NCBI GenBank assembly: GCA_000310025.1
Contig: FN648709.1
Coordinates: forward strand, 17,947 to 43,665
Length of the DNA stretch: 25,719 nt
Source of the DNA: Ectocarpus siliculosus
Taxonomy: Eukaryota; Sar; Phaeophyceae; Ectocarpales; Ectocarpaceae
Direction of reading: 5' to 3'
Shown here one piece after another: positions 20,401 to 25,719 of the stretch. The translations under genes were made by a program, and so were the position numbers. The notes beneath the pieces are model-generated. The model ran no database searches. It worked only from the letters and a program-made list of their open reading frames with translations, and was not told the DNA's origin. The first letter of the stretch is position 1. Each line of letters starts with the position of its first letter.

Positions 20401-23400
20401 TATTTTCAAAATTAGTCATCATCAAAATTCTTCTTCTTCACCCCCTTAATGGTACCACTCTGCCGCTGTTTCTCTCATAAGCAACGATCCGAGGATACAC
20501 TGCATGGGTCCCCCGCAGTGGCAAGAGGAAGAGTGAACGAATGCCACAGAAGGCGACCTTTTCCCAACCGATACGAAAGCCCCCATCATGGCGTACGCGG
20601 TGCATGCATATAGACGTGGGTGTTGTTTATTGATGTGGCGATACGAAGCCGCACTGGCTCTACTTGTATCGTCGGCTTGATCGCGTCAAAGTAAACGTTT
20701 CGTCGGCAACGATGCTGTCCTTGTGAAAAAAATTGCGCGATTTTCATTTATTTCACGGGTTCGGGGCGGGGAGGCGTTCGTGGCATGTGTTTGGGTTGTC
20801 CCACCCCCCCCTCCGCTGCAGTTTCCTCCCATTGCCTCGTGTTGTGCATGCATGCATCGACGACCGACTCGCACCGCAGCAGCGGCTTCGTGTTTTCGTT
20901 TCGTATCTGTGGGGTCGAACAAAGGTTCGATGCCCCCCACCGGTGGTGTAGACGGACACCAACCAGTGACGTTAACCCAGCGGCCGCGGCCGCACCCAAA
21001 CTGGACGGTTCCGGCTTAACGATAGGTCCCACGATAGCCTGTATCACGCCAACACACGCCCCCACGCCCTACGGCTAACCCAACCATGAGGAACGAGACC
21101 CAGCCGGTGGGTTAAATACCGCAGCGGGTGGGGTAATTAAGGGTTAACCCACCGGTGGAGAAAATCAGGAGTTATCCCGTGGGTGGGGTAATTAATCGTC
21201 GGTGTGACGAATGTGTTAGCAACCTATATGCAGCTGTAGCGGGGAGAATAAGGAGTTTCCAACCGGTGGGGTAGCCGTCGGTGTGCCGAATATGTTTATC
21301 CCGTGAGCCCCACAAGGGGGAATGTTGTTCCGTACGGCGTACCACGGTAATCAGGGCCAAGCAAGGCTCCGAATGCTCAAGTGTGTAGCGTTGACGCAAG
21401 TGACACGAAGCGCGTACTACTGACGCAAGTGGCAGGAAGCGCGTACTGCCTTCAGATTACCGGCGATGTTTGCGGGACGTGCCGGAGCCCAAAATAGACT
21501 TACCATGTCATCCATGGTCGTGAAACATTCCCCAAGAACCTTTTCTGGGCAAGAGTCAAACACGTTTTACCTTACCCGATTTGGCTTAAAAAAACAGATT
21601 CAACATAAGCTTAATATCCAGCAGGTTCCTTTCCCCCACTCGTTGCACAGGCTTTCAACGCACCCCTTTCCGAATGCCGTGGTATTGTCTCCAACGGGTA
21701 GATGGGCTTCTTTCAGTGATTGCGTTTTCTAGAAGTACGTTCTGAGGGTGGACGGGAGATGATCACTTGGGGCGTCGTGCACGCCCTGAGAAGCCAAAGG
21801 GGGTGGGTCCCTGAGCTCGCCCCTTTCTTCCCCTTTGTTCATCGTGTGTGACGCAGGGCTCATGTGTGCAAGCGGCTGGCTCGCAGCGTCGCGGATGGGA
21901 GCTGGGCGGGGGTGTCTTGGGGAATCGCCGGACGATCCAGGACTAAGCTGGAAGATAAGGTGCCGTTCATGTACGCGCCGTAGAGGGCTCCGCCAAGTGC
22001 TAGATGTACTCGTGTCCGACCAGTGGCTTGCTCGTCAGGGTAAGGATAGCGGGGGCGATGAGGTTTCAATCCTGAAGCAAGTGGTCTGCTCCGCAGAAGG
22101 GGCCCCGCAACGTGCATGATATGTTTGTTTGTATGGACTTGCCTGCTGGGTGGGCGATCGATCCATCCCTACCCGTCAGGATTCTAACCCCCCAGTGAGG
22201 GGCAAAAGGTTTGGGGTTGAATGACCGAACATGAGAGTTGGCGCCGAGAGCCCAAAGGATCGGATCTAAATTTTCCATCCAACCAAAAGATGGTTGCATA
22301 CCCACGGATGCACTATTCTGCTGAGCCGGTCAAGTCTCCGTAGCCCTTTCTACAGTACTGTATTGTACACAGATCACTACCATTCACCAAGTTCCACTGC
22401 CGTTTTGAGTTATACACGTGTTAGACTTGTAGCATCACCATCCCCAACGACAACGACAACGGCAACGACAACGGCAACGACAACAACAACAACAACAACA
22501 ACAAACATGCTGACAGGTGCTAGCTCCCCTGCGCGCCGAGGGACTGGCCGTACCCGGCGAGGAGAGCATCACCGTCGTCGACAACTCGGACGCGGCGGCG
22601 CTCAGGAAGGCCGTGGGCCGCGCGCGTCTCTGCCTTAACTGCACGGGCCCCTACCGTTTCCTGGGGGAGTCTGTTGTCAGCGCCTGCGTGGACTCCGGGT
22701 GAGGGCCAAGAGAAGCTACTGCAGCTCCGTGGCGGCGTTGTTTGGCCGCTGTTGTACGCTTGCTGCGAGGAGGACGGAAGACGTGTGTGTGTGTGTGTGT
22801 GTGTTTATACGCATGTTTTTTTTTTATAATCGGAATTCGGTGGGGTGTGCACTCTTTGCACGGTTTTTAGGTGCAGTGCGTTCAGAAGTCGGTCCTTTTT
22901 TTTTTTTTTTTTTTCGCCCAGCTGTTGGTGTGTGACAGTGTGACCGCTGTTTACTGTCTCGACCCCTTAGGTATGGCCTCTTTTTGCGGCTGGTTGTAAA
23001 GATTGGCTGGTTGGTGGTGTGCCTGCCCCTGAGTGTGGGCTCCTGCGGTGAAGGTTGCTGTCCGGTTTCAAGAGTAGCGGTCGCTGCTGTTGTTGTTTTT
23101 CGTGGTGGTGGTTGCGCTGCCACTGCTGCTGCTGCCACTGCTGCTGCTGCCACTGCTGCCGATAATGATATTGATAATGGCGATGATCATTGCTGGCGAC
23201 AACAGCGCTACAGCACGACAACAAAACAACAAAACTAGCGAATATTTAATACAAAGCACTCCATAAACGCGAAAATTTGTTGACAGGACGGACTACATCG
23301 ACCTGTGCGGAGAGCCGGAGTTCATGCAGCGGATGACCCTCAAGTTCCATGAGGCGGCGGAGGCCAAGGGCGTTCTCATCATGCACGCCTGCGCGTTCGG

Positions 23401-24938
23401 TAAGGGCTAGAGGAGTATAGTGAGTGCGTGTGGGTATGTGTCTTTTGTTTTTTGCGTCGACCGCGCTACCTGGCTGACCATGGGGCAACGACCTGCCAAA
23501 CGTTGATTCCAAAAGGCCATGATGTGGGATCGCGGGAGGGGGGTCTCGAGTGTGTGTGTGTGTGTGTGCGCGCGCGCGCGCGTTTTTTTTTACAATCTAC
23601 ACCGCTGTATCCGATTGGCCAATGAAAATAAGTCATTTGTAACTGTAGCGGGACAATAAACACGAACACGCGTTCTCTTCTACCGACAGGGGGGCGGGGC
23701 GCAGGATTTGGACGGCGGCAGTGTCGTGCTTCTGAAGTACAAGGAGAACCCTCCATCGTTTTTAAGCACCATTGCTGTCATCTGTGTGTGTGTGTTTACT
23801 GGCATCGACCGCGCTGACTTGCCGACCAATAAAGATATGACTGTCTCGGCATTGGGCCCACTTGCTCACGTTTAGCGTGCCTGCTGCATCTCACGCGAAC
23901 CATCGTGCAGATTCCGTCCCCGCGGACCTCGGGTGCCTGTTCGCCGCCAAGCAGTTCGTGAGCCCTGCCGTGTGCTCCTCTGTGTCCTCTTTCGTCACCC
24001 TCAATGTCGGGCCGTCTGGGTAAGGAAGAGGGGCCGGTTTTGCCGTTGGCAGCCTTGTCTTGTTCTTGTTTTGGTCATATAATGCAAACGTGTGTCGGCA
24101 GCAGCTACAATAGCTGCTTTGGGGCTTCCGACGGCGGCGGCATAATCACTACGGCCTCTTCTCGTGTACTGTATGTAGGCTCTGATCGCTCAACATGTGC
24201 CGATTCGCGGGTGCCGGTTCGCGGGCGTGAAACTCAGCGGTATATATATATTTTACAAACATTCAACCGCGGTGTGTGTGTGCTTGTTTCTCTCGAGATG
24301 ATACCCCAATCATGTGGATTGTTGAAGTATTATTGCAGTGAGTACAGGGAACGACACTTGTTGGATGCTGGGCTTCAGTTTTTTTGTCTGGTTTAAGCCC
24401 CCACACCCTGGATTTTTTTTTTTTGATGTTTTGTGAACAGGTACTCCGGCCACGCCACGACATTCGAGGCGGCCGTGCACGGGTTCGGTTCCGCCGCAGA
24501 TCTGAGGAAGGTTCGGAAGGAGGTGCAGGCCAAGTTTCCTCCCTCGCAGGCGAGAATGGGAGGACCCTCAAAGCCCAACCCGACCCTAGAGCTGTGTTGT
24601 TTGTGTGTGTTGGTTGGTTGGTTGGTTGTTGTCGTCGTCGTTGTTGTTGTCTTGCACAGTTTTACCGTTTTTGTCTGCTACACCGTCCCAGCAGAACAAG
24701 CAGAAGTGATGGCCTTTTGTTGTAGACGTGTGGTGAAATGTCGCGCGTGTTCTCCGCGTCGTCTTTTCGTCTTGTCTTTGCCTGCCTGCAGATTCCGCGT
24801 GTGGGTGCCCGCCCGGTGGAGAGAGGCGGCCCCTTCTACGAGCAGACGCCGGGGATAGAGGCGTACTGCTTCAAGTTCCCGGGGGCAGACTCAGCGGTCG
24901 TGAGGTCCACACAGAACTCCCTGGCCGGCAGAGGGGAG
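17442..24938 (+). CDS. Saccharopine dehydrogenase-like oxidoreductase (SCCPDH family), 3' partial
   Basis: Exons: 17442-17494, 21857-21959, 22517-22698, 23287-23399, 23911-24019, 24441-~24606, 24792-24938; more must lie past the right edge. Together they give 291 codons. The N-terminus is a Rossmann fold with G12-A-S-G-F-T-G18. Exon 2 supplies WGIAGRSRTKLED (residues 39-51). Later come NCTGPYR (93-99), DYIDLCGEPEF (115-125) and HACAFDSVPADLG (146-158), and near the end FPGADSAVVRSTQ. These are hallmarks of the SCCPDH/trans-enoyl-reductase-like family. The family binds NAD(P); its substrate is often unknown, and it is not necessarily the lysine-pathway enzyme. Phases join cleanly except at exon 6, where the only in-frame GT donor (GTGTTG at 24607) is weak. 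Intron 1 is 4.36 kb and carries mobile-element debris. The C-terminal part, including any membrane segment, is not in the window. Confidence 0.85.
17802..18010. repeat. Cluster of ACCGGT-centred G/C palindromes (left group)
   Basis: TTCCCCACCGGTGGGGAA (17829-17846) is a perfect 18-bp palindrome. TACCCCACCGGCGGGGTA (17802-17819) is nearly perfect. Related half-sites occur at ~17866-17874 (TACCCCACC) and 17985-18009 (CGGTGGGGCA, GGTGGGGTACC). Confidence 0.8.
18435..18864. repeat. Long imperfect inverted repeat (arms ~175 bp, spacer ~77 bp)
   Basis: The left arm at 18435-18615 matches the reverse complement of the right arm at 18693-18864 at roughly 90 percent, with about a dozen substitutions and four small indels. 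Shared words include CGTCGTGCGTGCTGGCACGTT, TTTGTCACAGCCGTGCTC and CAGTCCGAAACCTGC. The spacer has its own small GCAGTAG/CTACTGC stem. The structure could be a foldback or MITE-like element, or a transcribed hairpin within intron 1. No clear target-site duplication was seen. Confidence 0.85.
18885..20160 (+). mobile_element. 5'-truncated, decayed non-LTR (LINE-type) retrotransposon
   Basis: It retains the end of the reverse transcriptase frame (to 19732), a C-terminal cysteine/histidine zinc-binding region (~19770-20031) and a 3' untranslated tail ending near TAAGAGTAAG. The catalytic reverse transcriptase core is absent, as expected from 5' truncation during target-primed insertion. It lies on the same strand as the host gene, inside intron 1. 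The 5' limit is approximate. Confidence 0.75.
18950..20031 (+). pseudogene. LINE reverse transcriptase C-terminal fragment, frameshifted
   Basis: The open frame at 18950-19732 (it begins at a TTG and is open a little further upstream) carries the thumb region that follows the catalytic motif in LINE reverse transcriptases: YLGVEV, then W-x2-H-M, then VIVPPLEYAGEVW. The frame stops at 19730-19732. The next stretch reads on in another phase (KVKFRTGDIGLRER). A third phase carries CDCGFECEDPAHVVAECPCY and stops at 20029-20031; its Cys/His spacing is the usual C-terminal motif of LINE ORF2. At least two frame changes therefore separate the parts, so it cannot make an intact product. The polymerase active site is missing. 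Confidence 0.8.
20932..21292. repeat. Cluster of ACCGGT-centred motifs (right group) with direct repeats
   Basis: CCCCACCGGTGG (20935-20946), CCCAGCCGGTGGG (21100-21112), AACCCACCGGTGG (21146-21158) and CCAACCGGTGGGG (21259-21271) share the core of the left cluster. GGGTGGGGTAATTAA occurs at 21126-21140 and 21181-21195. CGTCGGTGTG followed by A or C then CGAAT occurs at ~21197 and ~21277. Confidence 0.75.
21392..21449. repeat. 29-bp tandem repeat, two units
   Basis: TGACGCAAGTGACACGAAGC… at 21392-21420 is repeated at 21421-21449 with three substitutions. It lies ~400 bp upstream of exon 2. Confidence 0.9.
22447..22505. repeat. (ACAACG/ACAACGGCA)n then (CAA)n repeat
   Basis: The repeat sits immediately upstream of the exon 3 acceptor (22516). 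It replaces the usual pyrimidine tract with an A/C-rich sequence, so branch-point and acceptor recognition may be atypical. Confidence 0.85.
22783..22804. repeat. (GT)n microsatellite in oxidoreductase intron 3
   Basis: About eleven GT units lie ~85 bp after the exon 3 donor. Confidence 0.85.
23115..23160. repeat. Triplet-based minisatellite (GCTGCTGCCACT)n in intron 3
   Basis: Three units of a 15-bp GCTGCTGCCACTGCT-type motif are followed by ATA/ATG-rich sequence. No coding frame is supported. Confidence 0.8.
23551..23582. repeat. Alternating (TG)n(CG)n tract in intron 4
   Basis: Thirty-two bases of strict pyrimidine-purine alternation, (TG)9 then (CG)7, are followed by a T run. The composition favours left-handed DNA under supercoiling. 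Confidence 0.9.
24610..24657. repeat. (TTGG)n/(TCG)n/(TTG)n simple repeat at the exon 6 donor region
   Basis: Simple repeats begin right after the last plausible exon 6 codons, which makes the true donor hard to place. Confidence 0.75.
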
Positions 24939-25124
24939 GTGAGGTCGCTGCTTCGGCTGTGTTCACTCTGAATGTGAATGTAGGCTGCTGAAGGGGAGAG
25001 GGCCCGCGAGGTCTAGCTCTGTGCACCGGGCCACCGGTAAGCTATTGATTGAAGGATTGGAAGCTTGGCACTTTTTGTTTGCACGGTGTTGGTTTTTGCA
25101 CTGAAAACATATATATTTTTTCCC

Positions 25125-25231
25125 CTTCGGGGTTGGGTTTTCGTCGCTTGGCAACGACGTTGTAAAACAAGCCCCGCCCCTCGGTGTTTGCCATCGGGAT
25201 TGGGTTTTCGTCGCTTGGCAACGATGTTGTA
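25125..25231. repeat. 40-bp direct repeat, 67-bp spacing
   Basis: The unit containing TTGGGTTTTCGTCGCTTGGC occurs at 25125-25164 and 25192-25231 with three substitutions. The 27 bp between them are unrelated in sequence. Confidence 0.9.
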
Positions 25232-25629
25232 CAAGAAGCCGATTCACTTCGTGAACTCGGCAACCAGGTTACCGTTTTTGTTTTTTACCTCGTTTTTTTT
25301 TTTGGCGGTAACCATAATGGTGGTCGAGTAGATCATGTTGTGCGGGGTCGAGAACCCTCACTCCGCGCAACGGGGGATGATCGCACCACGTTGTGTTAAA
25401 ATGGTCAAGCTTCCTCGAGGCAGTTACACAGTGCTTACAACTGTCTCTGGAAGTGAAAGCACCAGAAAATAAATTAAGTCATACGTAGCTGTCATCCGTA
25501 CACAAGGAAGTAAGCACAAGATGCCGAACACCCTTAGCAGGATGCAGCTCACCCTTCATGCGACTCGCCAAATACCTCACGGCGCTTCGCGCTTGGTGAT
25601 GTGAGAGCCTGGTCCGGTGAGAACCCGGC

Positions 25630-25703
25630 GTGCTCCGTCCCGGCTTTGTAGGGATGCGAGGTCAATGGTCTAACGACTACGGCATGCACGACTATGAGTA
25701 CAC
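25630..25703 (+). mobile_element. Second copy of the LINE 3' tail (truncated LINE or SINE)
   Basis: GCTCCGTCC, then GGTCAATGGTCTA, CATGCA and GAGTA occur in the same order and spacing as in the 3' tail of the intronic LINE at ~20094-20155. Identity over the last ~50 bp is about three quarters. There is no coding part upstream, so it is either a very short LINE copy or a SINE that borrows the LINE tail. Confidence 0.5.
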
Positions 25704-25717
25704 CCCCCCCCCCCCCC
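25703..25717. repeat. Poly-C run at the window end
   Basis: A run of about 15 C follows the LINE-tail-like segment. It could be a tail remnant or a sequencing or assembly artefact. Confidence 0.7.
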
Positions 25718-25719
25718 AA

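Larger units (their letters stand above)
17495..21856 (+). other. Intron 1 of the oxidoreductase gene (4.36 kb), hosting repeats and a LINE remnant
   Basis: The donor GTGAGA follows GASGFTG and the acceptor is CGCAG. The intron splits the last glycine of the nucleotide-binding motif. It holds palindromes (17802-18010), an inverted repeat (18435-18864), the LINE remnant (~18885-20160), a second palindrome cluster (20932-21292) and a 29-bp tandem repeat (21392-21449). An 88-codon plus-strand ORF at 21466-21732 has no recognisable domain. Confidence 0.75.
24939..25719. other. Start of an intron of the oxidoreductase gene, to the window edge
   Basis: The donor GTGAGG at 24939 follows GRGE. I found no continuation of the SCCPDH C-terminal region in any plus-strand frame before the window end, so exon 8 probably lies outside. 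The stretch contains a 40-bp direct repeat, a LINE-tail-like segment and a terminal C run. Confidence 0.6.

Noticed and set aside
20890-20945. Possible tRNA (GGTTCGATGCC resembles a T-loop/B box)
   Set aside because: No matching acceptor stem, D arm or anticodon arm could be drawn in the 70 bp upstream.
21835-22119. 94-codon ORF covering oxidoreductase exon 2
   Set aside because: It is out of phase with the true exon. The correct phase gives WGIAGRSRTKLED and joins exons 1 and 3 cleanly.

Overview
This window looks like nuclear DNA of a multicellular alga, most likely a brown alga (stramenopile). The reasons are two intron-rich protein genes with long GT–AG introns (about 280 bp to 4.4 kb), moderate GC content, many CAG/CTG and GT/CT microsatellites, and several decayed retroelements. 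No prokaryotic operon structure, rRNA, tRNA or CRISPR array was seen. The organism call is an inference from gene architecture, not from a marker gene.

Layout, left to right. Positions 1-3260 hold the 5' part of a Ty1/copia-type LTR retrotransposon on the minus strand. A probable 430-bp LTR lies at 2831-3260. One open Gag-Pol frame starts at 2690 and runs off the left edge just after the DSGAS protease motif. The LTR carries an array of short GGC-GTG-NNN-GCC mini-hairpins. Positions 3261-5140 are mostly non-coding, with a decayed minus-strand reading frame at 3536-4285.

Positions 5141-12841 (+) encode a membrane-anchored tyrosinase (type-3 copper protein). I could rebuild it as 11 exons and 788 residues with all six copper-binding histidines visible. 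Positions 12842-17441 are non-coding as far as I can see, with an expanded CAG tract and some unrecognised short ORFs.

From 17442 (+) to beyond the right edge lies a saccharopine-dehydrogenase-like oxidoreductase gene (SCCPDH family), with seven exons visible. Its 4.36-kb first intron contains a ~430-bp inverted repeat, a 5'-truncated and frameshifted non-LTR (LINE-type) reverse transcriptase remnant, and clusters of CCCCACCGGTGGGG-type palindromes on both sides of that remnant. The window ends in an intron that carries a second copy of the LINE's 3' tail.

The two host genes share a strand but no evident pathway. The tyrosinase would oxidise phenolics at a membrane or extracellular face. The SCCPDH-like protein is a nucleotide-dependent oxidoreductase of uncertain substrate. 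The less ordinary signals are the covarying hairpin array in the LTR, the long prion-like linker in the retrotransposon Gag, the large intronic inverted repeat, and the shared LINE tail at the right edge.
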